Shown here: piece after piece, positions 15,696 through 23,503 of the stretch
How the letters are laid out: each line of letters starts with the position of its first letter
Position numbering within the stretch: position 1 is the stretch's first letter
From: Noviherbaspirillum aridicola
GTDB taxonomy: Bacteria > Pseudomonadota > Gammaproteobacteria > Burkholderiales > Burkholderiaceae_D
Length of the DNA: 64,000 nucleotides
NCBI RefSeq assembly: GCF_019656455.1
Contig: NZ_BPMK01000013.1
Span: 62,001 to 126,000 of the forward strand
Direction of reading: 5' to 3'
Notes under the pieces: generated by a model
What the model saw: the letters and a program-made list of their open reading frames with translations, nothing else
The model's database searches: none
Told to the model about the DNA's origin: nothing
Program-made: the position numbers and the translations under genes

Positions 15696-16925
15696 ATGCA
15701 GACCAATCTCGCTGATTTCATCAAGAACACCCCGGACGGCCAGGAAGCCGATGCCATCCTGCGCAAGTGCGTGCACTGCGGCTTCTGCACCGCGACCTGC
15801 CCGACCTACCAGCTGCTCGGCGACGAGCTGGACGGCCCGCGTGGCCGCATCTACCTGATGAAGCAGGTGCTGGAAGGCAAGCCGGCCACGCGCAAGACGC
15901 AGATCCATCTCGACCGCTGCCTGACCTGCCGCAACTGCGAATCCACCTGCCCGTCGGGCGTGCAGTACGGCCGCCTGGTCGACATCGGCCGCCGCATCGT
16001 CGAACAGCAGGTCGCGCGCCCGCTGTCCGAGCGTGTCGCCCGCGCCGCGCTCAAGGAAGCGCTGCCGCGCAAGTGGCTGTTCCAGCCGGCGATGAAGGCC
16101 GGGCAGCTGGTGCGGCCGCTGCTGCCGTCGGTGCTCAGGAACAAGGTTCCGGCCGCGCAGGCCGCCGGCGCCTGGCCGCGCACCGAACATCCGCGCAAGA
16201 TGCTGCTGCTCGACGGCTGCGTGCAGCCGGCGATGGCGCCCAACATCAATGCCGCCACCGCCCGCGTGCTCGACGCGCTCGGCGTGCAGCTGGTGGTGGC
16301 GCCGAAGGCGGGCTGCTGCGGCGCGATCCGCTACCACATGAATGACCAGGAAGGCGGCCTCGACGACATGCGCAACAACATCGACGCCTGGTGGCCGCTG
16401 GTGGAAGCCGGCGCCGAGGCGATCGTGATGACGGCGTCGGGCTGCGGCGTGACGGTGAAGGAGTACGGCCATCATCTCGCGCACGATCCGAAGTACGCCG
16501 ACAAGGCCAGGCGCATTTCGGACCTGACGAAGGACCTGAGCGAAATCCTGCCGGCCTTCGAAGCCGAACTGCAGCAGAAGCTGTCGGGACGGCCCGGCAA
16601 GCGCGTCGCCTATCACCCGCCCTGCACGCTGCAGCACGGCCAGCAGATCCGCGGCAAGGTGGAGGGCCTGCTGCGGGCGGTGGGCGTCGACGTGCAGCTC
16701 TGCGCCGACAGCCATCTGTGCTGCGGCTCCGCCGGCACCTACTCGGTGCTGCAGCCGGATCTGTCCTATCAGCTGCGCGACAACAAGCTGCGCAATCTGG
16801 AAGCGACGAAGCCCGACATGATCGTCTCGGCCAACATCGGCTGCCAGACGCATCTGCAATCGGGAACGGATACGCCGGTGGCGCACTGGGTGGAGCTGAT
16901 CGACCGGGCGCTGGTCGCGGCCTGA
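15696..16925 (+). CDS. glcF: Glycolate oxidase iron-sulfur subunit GlcF
   Basis: Iron-sulfur subunit (409 aa) with two ferredoxin-type [4Fe-4S] motifs: Cys25, 28, 31, 35 (CVHCGFCTATC) and Cys75, 78, 81, 85 (CLTCRNCESTC). Two CCG domains follow, with GCCGAI and LCCGSAG. It carries electrons from the flavin subunits to the quinone pool. The start (MQTNLADFIKN) is two bases after the glcE stop. The same frame is open upstream inside glcE, but that stretch has no coding character. Confidence 0.96.
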   Translation: MQTNLADFIKNTPDGQEADAILRKCVHCGFCTATCPTYQLLGDELDGPRGRIYLMKQVLEGKPATRKTQIHLDRCLTCRNCESTCPSGVQYGRLVDIGRRIVEQQVARPLSERVARAALKEALPRKWLFQPAMKAGQLVRPLLPSVLRNKVPAAQAAGAWPRTEHPRKMLLLDGCVQPAMAPNINAATARVLDALGVQLVVAPKAGCCGAIRYHMNDQEGGLDDMRNNIDAWWPLVEAGAEAIVMTASGCGVTVKEYGHHLAHDPKYADKARRISDLTKDLSEILPAFEAELQQKLSGRPGKRVAYHPPCTLQHGQQIRGKVEGLLRAVGVDVQLCADSHLCCGSAGTYSVLQPDLSYQLRDNKLRNLEATKPDMIVSANIGCQTHLQSGTDTPVAHWVELIDRALVAA

Positions 16926-16943
16926 GGTGGCGCCGCAATGAGA

Positions 16944-16970
16944 AACGGGCTCCTGGCGAGCCCGTTTTTT
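16944..16970. terminator. Bidirectional terminator between glcF and the peroxidase gene
   Basis: A 9-bp stem (AACGGGCTC / GAGCCCGTT) with loop CTGGC and a run of T residues on the plus strand. The left side has GAAA. The stop codon of the leftward peroxidase starts at the end of the T run. Confidence 0.88.
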
Positions 16971-17455
16971 CATTCGGCCAGCAGCTTCTCGATGTCGGCC
17001 GCCAGGTCCTTCGGCGCGGTCTGCGGCGCGTAGCGCTTGTACACCGTGCCATCCTTCTTCACCAGGAACTTGGTGAAATTCCACTTGATGGATTCGGTGC
17101 CGGCCAGCCCCGGCGCGGCCTTCTTCAGAAACTTGTACAGTGGGTCGGCGCCGTCGCCGTTGACCTCGATCTTGGCGAACAGCGGGAAAGTGACGCCGAA
17201 ATTCTTTTCGCAAAAGGCGCCGATTTCGTCCGCCGTGCCCGGTTCCTGCCTGCCGAACTGATTGCAGGGAAAGCCGAGCACTTCCAGCCCCCGCTGGCGA
17301 TACTGGCGATACATCTCTTCCAGCCCCTTGTACTGCGGCGTGAAGCCGCATTCGCTCGCGGTGTTCACGATGAGCAGGACCTTGCCGCGAAACGCGGACA
17401 GGTCGACCGGCGTGCCCGCGAGCGCGGCCGGGCTGAAGTCGTAGACAGTCGTCAT
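16970..17455 (-). CDS. Glutathione peroxidase family thiol peroxidase
   Basis: Cysteine-type glutathione peroxidase (161 aa). The peroxidatic Cys36 lies in NTASECGFTPQY, the conserved GFPCNQFGRQEPG segment carries the resolving cysteine and active-site glutamine region, and WNFTKFL supplies the catalytic Trp-Asn. Bacterial members generally use thioredoxin rather than glutathione. The protein has no signal peptide, so it is cytoplasmic. Its ATG shares one base with the pilU stop, suggesting it is read from the pilT-pilU message despite the unrelated role. Confidence 0.94.
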   Translation of the reverse strand: MTTVYDFSPAALAGTPVDLSAFRGKVLLIVNTASECGFTPQYKGLEEMYRQYRQRGLEVLGFPCNQFGRQEPGTADEIGAFCEKNFGVTFPLFAKIEVNGDGADPLYKFLKKAAPGLAGTESIKWNFTKFLVKKDGTVYKRYAPQTAPKDLAADIEKLLAE

Positions 17456-18591
17456 CAGACGATTCCCAGGTGTTCGGTTCCCTTGCTCAGGTCGCGGCCC
17501 TGGGCTTCCTTGCTGTTGAGCTTGATCGCCAGGCGCAGGTCGTTGACCGAGTCCGCATTGCGCAGCGCGTCCTCGTAGGAAATCTTGCCGGCCTCATACA
17601 GGTCGAACAGCGCCTGGTCGAAGGTCTGCATCCCGAGTTCGCGCGACTTCTTCATGATTTCCTTGATCTCGTGCACATCGCCCTTGAAGATCAGGTCCGA
17701 GACCAGCGGCGAATTGAGCATCACCTCCACCGCCGCGCAGCGGCCCTTGGTGTCCTTGAGCGGCACCAGGCGCTGGGAAATCATGGCTTTGAGGTTGAGC
17801 GACAAATCCATCAAAAGTTGCGCGCGCCGCTCTTCCGGGAAGAAGTTGATGATGCGGTCCAGCGCCTGGTTGGCGCTGTTGGCGTGCATGGTGGCCAGGC
17901 ACAGGTGGCCGGTTTCGGCGAAGGCCACCGCGTAGTCCATCGTCTCGCGGTCCCGGATCTCGCCGATCAGGATCACGTCCGGCGCCTGGCGCAGCGTGTT
18001 CTTCAGCGCGGCGAACCAGTCGGCGGTATCGACCCCGACCTCGCGCTGGGTGATCACGCAGTTCTTGTGCGGGTGCACGTATTCGACCGGGTCTTCGATG
18101 GTGATGATGTGGCCGTAGCTGTTTTCATTGCGGTAGCCGATCATGCCCGCCAGCGTGGTCGACTTGCCCGAGCCGGTCGCGCCGACCATGATCACCAGCC
18201 CGCGCTTGGTCATCACCACGTCCTTGAGCACCTCGGGCACGCCCAGGTCTTCCAGCCTGGGGATGGTGGTGGTGATGGTCCGCAGCACCATGCCGACCTT
18301 GCCCTGCTGGACGAAGGCCGAGACCCGGAAACGGCCGAGGCCGCCGGGGCTGATCGCGAAATTGCATTCCTTGGTCGCCTCGAACTCGGCCGCCTGCTTG
18401 TCGTTCATGATCGACCGCGCCAGCTCCACCGTGTGGGTGGCGGTCAGCGGCTGGTTGGAGACCGGCGTCATCTTGCCGTCGATCTTGAAGGCAGGCGGAA
18501 AATCGGCGGTGATGAAAAGGTCGGAGCCGTTCTTGCTGAGCATCAGCCGCAGCAGGTCGTGCATGAACTTGGTAGCCTGGTCGCGTTCCAT
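17455..18591 (-). CDS. pilU: Type IV pilus retraction ATPase PilU
   Basis: Hexameric secretion-type ATPase (378 aa) that assists PilT in pilus retraction and twitching. Walker A GATGSGKST is at residues 137-145, and the Asp box and His box (VILIGEIRDRETM, TMHANSA) follow. It is distinguished from PilT by its longer C-terminal tail and the absence of the AIRNLIRE motif. It lies 61 bases after pilT, the usual order, and overlaps the peroxidase gene by one base. Confidence 0.95.
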   Translation of the reverse strand: MERDQATKFMHDLLRLMLSKNGSDLFITADFPPAFKIDGKMTPVSNQPLTATHTVELARSIMNDKQAAEFEATKECNFAISPGGLGRFRVSAFVQQGKVGMVLRTITTTIPRLEDLGVPEVLKDVVMTKRGLVIMVGATGSGKSTTLAGMIGYRNENSYGHIITIEDPVEYVHPHKNCVITQREVGVDTADWFAALKNTLRQAPDVILIGEIRDRETMDYAVAFAETGHLCLATMHANSANQALDRIINFFPEERRAQLLMDLSLNLKAMISQRLVPLKDTKGRCAAVEVMLNSPLVSDLIFKGDVHEIKEIMKKSRELGMQTFDQALFDLYEAGKISYEDALRNADSVNDLRLAIKLNSKEAQGRDLSKGTEHLGIV

Positions 18592-18652
18592 TGCGGTCCT
18601 CGGTTCTTATGGGGGATGGGGGCGCGAGGCGGGCACGCGGCCCGCCCTCGAC

Positions 18653-19696
18653 TCAGCCGGCGAAGTTTTCCGGGATCTTGGCCGCGCTGCGCGCGGCAGC
18701 CGGCGAGATGACGTTGCGGCGGACCAGGTCGGTCAGGTTCTGGTCCAGGGTCTGCATGCCGACATTGCTGCCGGTCTGGATCGCCGAATACATCTGCGCC
18801 ACTTTCGCTTCCCGGATCAGGTTGCGGATGGCCGGCGTGCCGAGCATGATTTCATGCGCGGCGACACGGCCGCTGCCGTCCTTGGTCTTGAGCAGCGTCT
18901 GCGAGATCACCGCCTGCAGCGACTCCGACAGCATCGCCCGCACCATTTCCTTTTCCTCCGCCGGGAAGACGTCGACGATACGGTCGATGGTCTTGGCCGC
19001 CGAGGACGTGTGCAGGGTGCCGAACACCAGGTGGCCGGTTTCGGCCGCGGTCAGCGCCAGGCGGATGGTTTCGAGGTCGCGCAGTTCGCCGACCAGGATG
19101 GCGTCCGGGTCTTCCCGCAGCGCCGAGCGCAGCGCATTCTGGAAGGACAGCGTGTGCGGACCGACTTCGCGCTGGTTGATCAGGCACTTCTTCGATTCAT
19201 GCACGAACTCGATCGGGTCCTCCACCGTGAGGATGTGGCCGTACTCGGACTCGTTGAGATGGTTGATCATCGCCGCCAGCGTCGTCGACTTGCCCGAGCC
19301 CGTGGGGCCGGTGACCAGCACCAGGCCGCGCGGCTTGAGCGCGAGATCGGCGAAGATCTTCGGCGCGTTCAGTTCTTCCAGCGTCAGCACCTTGGACGGA
19401 ATCGTACGCAGCACGGCCGCCGCGCCCCGGTCCTGGTTGTAGGCATTGACGCGGAAGCGCGCCAGGCCCGGGATCGCGAACGAGAAGTCGCACTCCAGCA
19501 TCTCTTCATAGGCCTTGCGCTGGCCGTCGTTCATGATGTCATAGACCATGCCGTGCACGTCGCGGTGCTCCAGCGGCGGCAGGTTGATGCGCCGCACGTC
19601 GCCGTGCACGCGGATCATCGGCGGCAGGCCGGCGGACAGGTGCAGGTCGGAGGCCTTGTTTTTGACGGCAAAGGCAAGCAGTTCGGAGATGTCCAT
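18653..19696 (-). CDS. pilT: Type IV pilus retraction ATPase PilT
   Basis: Retraction motor of type IV pili (347 aa). Walker A GPTGSGKST is at residues 130-138, and the retraction-specific motif AIRNLIREAKVAQ is present towards the C-terminus. The Asp and His boxes are intact. The N-terminus (MDISELLAFAVKNKASDLHLSAG) is that of the family. It is divergent from yggS across 45 bases, a conserved arrangement in proteobacteria. Pilus assembly genes are not in the window. Confidence 0.96.
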   Translation of the reverse strand: MDISELLAFAVKNKASDLHLSAGLPPMIRVHGDVRRINLPPLEHRDVHGMVYDIMNDGQRKAYEEMLECDFSFAIPGLARFRVNAYNQDRGAAAVLRTIPSKVLTLEELNAPKIFADLALKPRGLVLVTGPTGSGKSTTLAAMINHLNESEYGHILTVEDPIEFVHESKKCLINQREVGPHTLSFQNALRSALREDPDAILVGELRDLETIRLALTAAETGHLVFGTLHTSSAAKTIDRIVDVFPAEEKEMVRAMLSESLQAVISQTLLKTKDGSGRVAAHEIMLGTPAIRNLIREAKVAQMYSAIQTGSNVGMQTLDQNLTDLVRRNVISPAAARSAAKIPENFAG

Positions 19697-19697
19697 T

Positions 19698-19703
19698 TAT
19701 AAT
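19698..19703 (+). promoter_or_regulatory. Candidate -10 box for yggS-proC
   Basis: A perfect TATAAT on the plus strand 38 bases before the yggS ATG, overlapping the pilT start region on the other strand. No good -35 is at 17 bases; TTGACG lies 30 bases upstream, too far. Confidence 0.35.
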
Positions 19704-19741
19704 TCCAGATTCGGCAAAAATGTTGCCTGAGGCAAACGATT

Positions 19742-20446
19742 ATGTCCTCAATATCTCACAACTTGCAAGCCGTCAGAGACCGCATAGCCACAGCCGCAAC
19801 GGCAGCGGGACGCGCGCCGGACGCGGTCCTGCTGCTGGCGGTTTCCAAGACCTTCGATGCCGGGGCGGTGGCCGAAGCCGCCGCGGCCGGCCAGCATGCC
19901 TTCGGCGAGAACTATCTGCAGGAAGCGCTCGACAAGATGGCCGCAGTGAAATCGCTGCGTCCGGATCTCTTGCTCGAATGGCATTTCATCGGCCCGATAC
20001 AAAGCAACAAGACGCGGCCGATCGCCGAGCATTTCGACTGGGTGCATTCGGTCGACCGCCTGAAGATCGCGCAGCGATTGGCCGAGCAGCGGCCAGCTCA
20101 CATGCCGCCGCTGAACGTCTGCCTGCAGGTCAATATCAGCGGCGAGGCGAGCAAGAGCGGCGTCGCGCCGGCGCAGCTTGCCGAACTCGCCACCCAGGTC
20201 GCGACCCTGCCGCGCCTGCGCTTGCGCGGCCTGATGGCCATCCCCGAACCCGCCGCGACCGAAGCCGCGCAGCGCGAGCCGCTGCGGGCGATGCGCGAAC
20301 ACCTGCATGCGCTGCGCGCGCAGGGCCTGGATCTCGACACCCTGTCCATGGGCATGTCCGGCGACCTCGAGGCGGCGGTCGCCGAGGGTGCGACCATCGT
20401 CAGGATAGGCACCGCCATTTTTGGAAAGAGACATTATGCAGACTGA
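19742..20446 (+). CDS. yggS: Pyridoxal phosphate homeostasis protein (YggS/PLPBP)
   Basis: PLP-binding single-domain TIM-barrel protein (234 aa) that buffers pyridoxal phosphate; it has no known catalytic activity. The PLP lysine is Lys36 in LLAVSKTFDA. FGENYLQEAL, WHFIGPIQSNK and the closing SMGMSGDLEAAV signature are all present. It overlaps proC by 11 bases, and the pair is divergent from pilTU. This order is widely conserved. Confidence 0.95.
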   Translation: MSSISHNLQAVRDRIATAATAAGRAPDAVLLLAVSKTFDAGAVAEAAAAGQHAFGENYLQEALDKMAAVKSLRPDLLLEWHFIGPIQSNKTRPIAEHFDWVHSVDRLKIAQRLAEQRPAHMPPLNVCLQVNISGEASKSGVAPAQLAELATQVATLPRLRLRGLMAIPEPAATEAAQREPLRAMREHLHALRAQGLDLDTLSMGMSGDLEAAVAEGATIVRIGTAIFGKRHYAD

Positions 20447-21260
20447 ACTCAAGATCGCCTTCATCGGCGGCGGCAACATGGCGGGCGCCCTGATCGGCGG
20501 TCTGGCCGGCAAGCTCACCGCGGGCGCCAACATCCACGTGGTCGATCCCAACCCGGCGACGCTGGAAAAGCTGAGTCAGCAGTTCGGCGTCAGCACCGCG
20601 GGCGCAATCGGCGAGGTAGTGGCCGCCTGCGACATGGTCGTGCTGGCGGTGAAACCGCAACAGATGAAGGAAGTCGTCGCCGCGCTCCAGCCCCGGCTGC
20701 GGTCGCAGGTGATCGTCTCGGTCGCCGCCGGCGTGCGGGCGTCGGACCTGTCGCGCATGCTCGGCGGCCATGGCGCCATCGTCCGCACCATGCCCAACAC
20801 CCCGGCCCTGATCGGCAAGGGCATGACCGGCATGGCCGCGCTGCCCGGCGTCAGCCCGGCCCAGCGCGACGCCGCCGAAGCGGTGATGCGCGCGGTCGGC
20901 AAGACCCTGTGGGTCAGCGACGAGGCGCTGCTCGATCCGGTCACCGCGGTCTCCGGCAGCGGTCCGGCCTATGTCTTCTATTTCATCGAGGCGATGCAGC
21001 AGGCGGCGCAGGAAATGGGCCTGAGCGCGGAGCAGGGCGTGGAGCTGGCGATCGCCACCTTCGTCGGCGCGGCCCAGCTCGCCGCCGATTCCGACGAACC
21101 GGTGTCGCTGCTGCGCGAGCGGGTGACGTCCAAGGGCGGCACGACCTACGCGGCACTCACCAGCATGGAAAGCGACGGCGTGAAGCAATCCATCGTCAAG
21201 GCACTGAAAGCCGCCGCCGCGCGCGGCAAGGAAATGGGCGACGAGTTCGGCCGCGGCTGA
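20436..21260 (+). CDS. proC: Pyrroline-5-carboxylate reductase
   Basis: Last enzyme of proline synthesis (274 aa), reducing pyrroline-5-carboxylate with NAD(P)H. The Rossmann motif FIGGGNMAGALIGGL is at the N-terminus. VSGSGPAYVFYFIEAM and the KGGTTYAAL region, which bind substrate, are in the C-terminal dimerisation domain. I chose ATG 20436, preceded by GGAAAGAG. An in-frame TTG at 20421 would add five residues within yggS. A tandem repeat array starts six bases after the stop. Confidence 0.96.
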   Translation: MQTELKIAFIGGGNMAGALIGGLAGKLTAGANIHVVDPNPATLEKLSQQFGVSTAGAIGEVVAACDMVVLAVKPQQMKEVVAALQPRLRSQVIVSVAAGVRASDLSRMLGGHGAIVRTMPNTPALIGKGMTGMAALPGVSPAQRDAAEAVMRAVGKTLWVSDEALLDPVTAVSGSGPAYVFYFIEAMQQAAQEMGLSAEQGVELAIATFVGAAQLAADSDEPVSLLRERVTSKGGTTYAALTSMESDGVKQSIVKALKAAAARGKEMGDEFGRG

Positions 21261-21265
21261 TGTCT

Positions 21266-21560
21266 GCGGAGGTGATACAAGCGCCGCAGCCGACACGCAA
21301 TGTCTGCTCGAAAGCTCTCCGGACGAACGCCGCTGGTGCCGGCACGGAGGCCGGCACTACCGACCCAGCCCGGGTAGTGCCGGCGTCCCTGCCGGCTCAG
21401 CGGAGGTGATACAAGCGCCGCCGCCGACACGCAACATCTGCTTGAAAGCTCTTCGGACGAACGCCGCTGGTGCCGGCACGGAGGCCGGCACTACTGACTC
21501 AGCCCGGGTAGTGCCGGCGTCCCTGCCGGCTCAGCGGAGGTGATACAACTGCCGCAGCCT
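21266..21560. repeat. 134-bp tandem repeat with REP-like cores
   Basis: Two full near-identical units of 134 bases (21266-21399 and 21400-21533), and the first 15-26 bases of a third, all begin GCGGAGGTGATACAA. Each unit holds a pair of facing hairpin cores: one ends GCCGGCACTAC and the other begins GTAGTGCCGGC. Units differ at only a few positions, so duplication looks recent. No gene is seen in this 349-base gap between proC and the yqjK-like gene. Confidence 0.9.
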
Positions 21561-21609
21561 GCGGTGCAACCAGCACTCACGCCCTCTCTTCGACGACCGC
21601 CCGTCGCAA

Positions 21610-21852
21610 CTATCGCCCCAACAGCCTCCGCAACCCCGGCACCAGCCCGCCAAGCAAAACCACCCCGGCCAGCCCCGCGACCCATCCCGGATGGCGCCGA
21701 ACCCGCTGCACGATCCGTATCCCAGCATCCGCCGTTTCCATTGCACGCCCGACCGGTTCGAGTTGCGCGCCAAACTGCGCCCGCTGCAGATGTATCTTCG
21801 CCACCAGCTGCCGCCGGCGCATCTCGGCCTCGCGCGCGCGTTGTTCGTTCAT
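21610..21852 (-). CDS. YqjK-like small membrane protein
   Basis: An 80-aa protein beginning MNEQRAREAEMRRRQLV. The arginine-rich helical N-terminal half precedes one membrane helix (GWVAGLAGVVLLGGLVPGL) and an RRLLGR tail. Composition, order and context fit the YqjK-like family. Its ATG overlaps the stop of the holin-family gene upstream as ATGA. The function of the family is unknown; in E. coli yqjD-yqjE-yqjK are stationary-phase genes and YqjD associates with ribosomes at the membrane. Confidence 0.75.
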   Translation of the reverse strand: MNEQRAREAEMRRRQLVAKIHLQRAQFGAQLEPVGRAMETADAGIRIVQRVRRHPGWVAGLAGVVLLGGLVPGLRRLLGR

Positions 21853-22214
21853 GGCTGGGGGCGCAGGGTGTCGCGGTCGCGCGCCAGTTCCATCATCGTG
21901 TGCGCGAGCAGGGGCGGCTTCAGACGGTAGGCCTGGCGCAGTTTCAGGCCGAGCCAGGCGGCAGCGCCGCCGAACAGCAGGATCAGAAACAGCAGCACCG
22001 GTATCCGGTAGCTGTCCCAGAACAGCACCAGCAGCAGCATCGCGCACAGCACCACGGCCACGCCGAGGCAGAACAGTGCCGCCAGCGACATCATCAGGTA
22101 GGAAAAATAGCGCAGCGATTCTTCTTCCACCTCGGCTGCGACCAGCTCGACCCGCGTCTGCAGGATCGCCAGCAGCGAGGCGCCAAGGCGGGTGGCGGAA
22201 TCGGCGAGATTCAT
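21849..22214 (-). CDS. Phage-holin-family (YqjE-like) membrane protein
   Basis: A 121-aa inner-membrane protein with two long hydrophobic helices (the first, in MMSLAALFCLGVAVVLCAML, at roughly residues 40-63; the second, PVLLFLILLFGGAAAWLGL, following) after an N-terminal amphipathic helix, and a polar C-terminus. This is the YqjE/holin superfamily III pattern; despite the name it is not evidence of a phage. The ATG is two bases after the stop of the YqjD-like gene. Its stop overlaps the YqjK-like start, making a tight three-gene operon. Confidence 0.85.
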   Translation of the reverse strand: MNLADSATRLGASLLAILQTRVELVAAEVEEESLRYFSYLMMSLAALFCLGVAVVLCAMLLLVLFWDSYRIPVLLFLILLFGGAAAWLGLKLRQAYRLKPPLLAHTMMELARDRDTLRPQP

Positions 22215-22216
22215 GA

Positions 22217-22534
22217 TCAGCGGCGGCCGAGCAGCAAGCCGAGTGCCAGTCCGGCCAGCGCACCGATGCCGACCGACTGCCATGGATGCAGCCGCACATA
22301 ACGCTGGGCGGCGTCGGCCGCGTCGCGTGCGGCATCCAGCAGCTGCTGCTCGGACCCGGCCAGGCTGTCGCGCGCGACACTGAGCGTGGCGGCGAAACGC
22401 GCGAACGCGGCATCGCGCGCCTCGCCCGGCGGCAGACCGCCGTTCATCAGTTGCGCCGCGTCCCTGATCACCAGCTTCAAGTCGTTCAGCAGGTGTTCGC
22501 GCCCGCCGCTGCCCTGCCCGTTGCTTCCTTCCAT
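22217..22534 (-). CDS. YqjD/ElaB-like (DUF883) membrane-anchored protein
   Basis: A 105-aa protein with a long helical domain containing LNDLKLVIRDAAQLM and an alanine-rich helix. It ends with the family-typical RYVRLHPWQSVGIGAL followed by a C-terminal anchor helix ending LLLGRR. E. coli YqjD and ElaB inhibit or tether ribosomes at the inner membrane in stationary phase; the same role here is inference. It is first in the yqjD-E-K-like operon. GGAGGCGGG precedes the start. Confidence 0.88.
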   Translation of the reverse strand: MEGSNGQGSGGREHLLNDLKLVIRDAAQLMNGGLPPGEARDAAFARFAATLSVARDSLAGSEQQLLDAARDAADAAQRYVRLHPWQSVGIGALAGLALGLLLGRR

Positions 22535-22617
22535 GCCCGCCTCCGGTTTCTGTACGTCTGTCGAGTGTAAGCAAGGGTTACCCGGCTATCTTGCGTGCGG
22601 TCAAAACCGCGCGGGCG

Positions 22618-23469
22618 CTAGCGCAGCGCGTAGTCGAGAGCGATGCCGCCGAAGATCGCCGCGCCCAGCCAGTTGTTGTGGCGGAAGGCGGCAAAGCACT
22701 GCATGCGGTCGCGCCCGCGGATGAGGCGGTAGTGATAGACCGCGCAGGCGACCGCCACCAGCAGTCCGGCCACGAACCAGGTACGCAATCCGTAGTGCCA
22801 GCCGACCAGGAACACGATCGCGAAAGTCACCGCATAGCAAAGCATCACCGCCGCCACGTCGTAGCGGCCGAAGGTGATGGCCGAGGTCTTGATGCCGATC
22901 TTCAGGTCGTCGTCGCGGTCCACCATCGCATACTCGGTGTCGTAGGCCACCGCCCAGAAAATGTTCGCCACCAGCAGCAGCCAGGCGGCGGGCGGCACGC
23001 TGTCCTGCACGGCGGCGTAGGCCATCGGGATGCCGAAGCCGAAGGCAATGCCGAGATAGGCCTGCGGAATGGCGAAGAAGCGCTTGAAGTACGGATAGCT
23101 GCCCGCGATCAGCAGCGCCGCCACCGACAGCTGCTTGGTCAGCGCATTGAGCGGCAGGATCAGCAGGAAGGCGACCAGCGACAGCACGCCCGCCACCATC
23201 ACCGCTTCCCATGCGGCGATCTTGCCGCTGGTGAGCGGGCGCTCGGCGGTGCGCTTCACATGGCGGTCGAAGTCGCGGTCGGCATAGTCGTTGATCGCGC
23301 AGCCGGCCGAGCGCATCAGCACCGTGCCCAGCGTGAAGATCAGCACCAGCCGCCAGTCGGGGCGCCCGCCGGACGCCAGCCAGAGCGCCGCCAGGGTCGG
23401 CCACAACAACAGCAGGATGCCGATCGGCTTGTCGAGGCGGACGAGGCGGAAGTACAGGGCTAGGCGCAT
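22618..23469 (-). CDS. ubiA: 4-hydroxybenzoate polyprenyltransferase
   Basis: Membrane prenyltransferase (283 aa, about eight or nine helices) that attaches the polyprenyl tail to 4-hydroxybenzoate in ubiquinone synthesis. The first aspartate motif NDYADRDFD is at residues 60-68 and the second, [13 protein letters not shown], is in the second half. It follows oxyR after 34 bases. Its leader, immediately before the ATG, consists of a repeated CTGACCTCTG element and has no Shine-Dalgarno sequence. Confidence 0.95.
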   Translation of the reverse strand: MRLALYFRLVRLDKPIGILLLLWPTLAALWLASGGRPDWRLVLIFTLGTVLMRSAGCAINDYADRDFDRHVKRTAERPLTSGKIAAWEAVMVAGVLSLVAFLLILPLNALTKQLSVAALLIAGSYPYFKRFFAIPQAYLGIAFGFGIPMAYAAVQDSVPPAAWLLLVANIFWAVAYDTEYAMVDRDDDLKIGIKTSAITFGRYDVAAVMLCYAVTFAIVFLVGWHYGLRTWFVAGLLVAVACAVYHYRLIRGRDRMQCFAAFRHNNWLGAAIFGGIALDYALR

Positions 23470-23471
23470 GG

Positions 23472-23495
23472 CAGAGGTCAGGGGACAGAGGTCAG
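23472..23495 (-). repeat. CTGACCTCTG doublet in the ubiA leader
   Basis: On the minus strand two CTGACCTCTG-type decamers are spaced four bases apart directly before the ubiA ATG. A copy differing at two of 24 bases lies before murU at 45822-45845. No others were seen in the window. Confidence 0.7.
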
Positions 23496-23503
23496 AACGG
23501 TGG

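Noticed and set aside
21266-21560. CRISPR-like array
   Set aside because: The repeats are contiguous 134-base units with internal palindromes and no variable spacers, and no cas genes are near.
21849-22214. Phage holin annotation as a sign of prophage
   Set aside because: The protein is the YqjE-type member of a chromosomal yqjD-E-K set; no other phage gene, integrase or attachment site is present.
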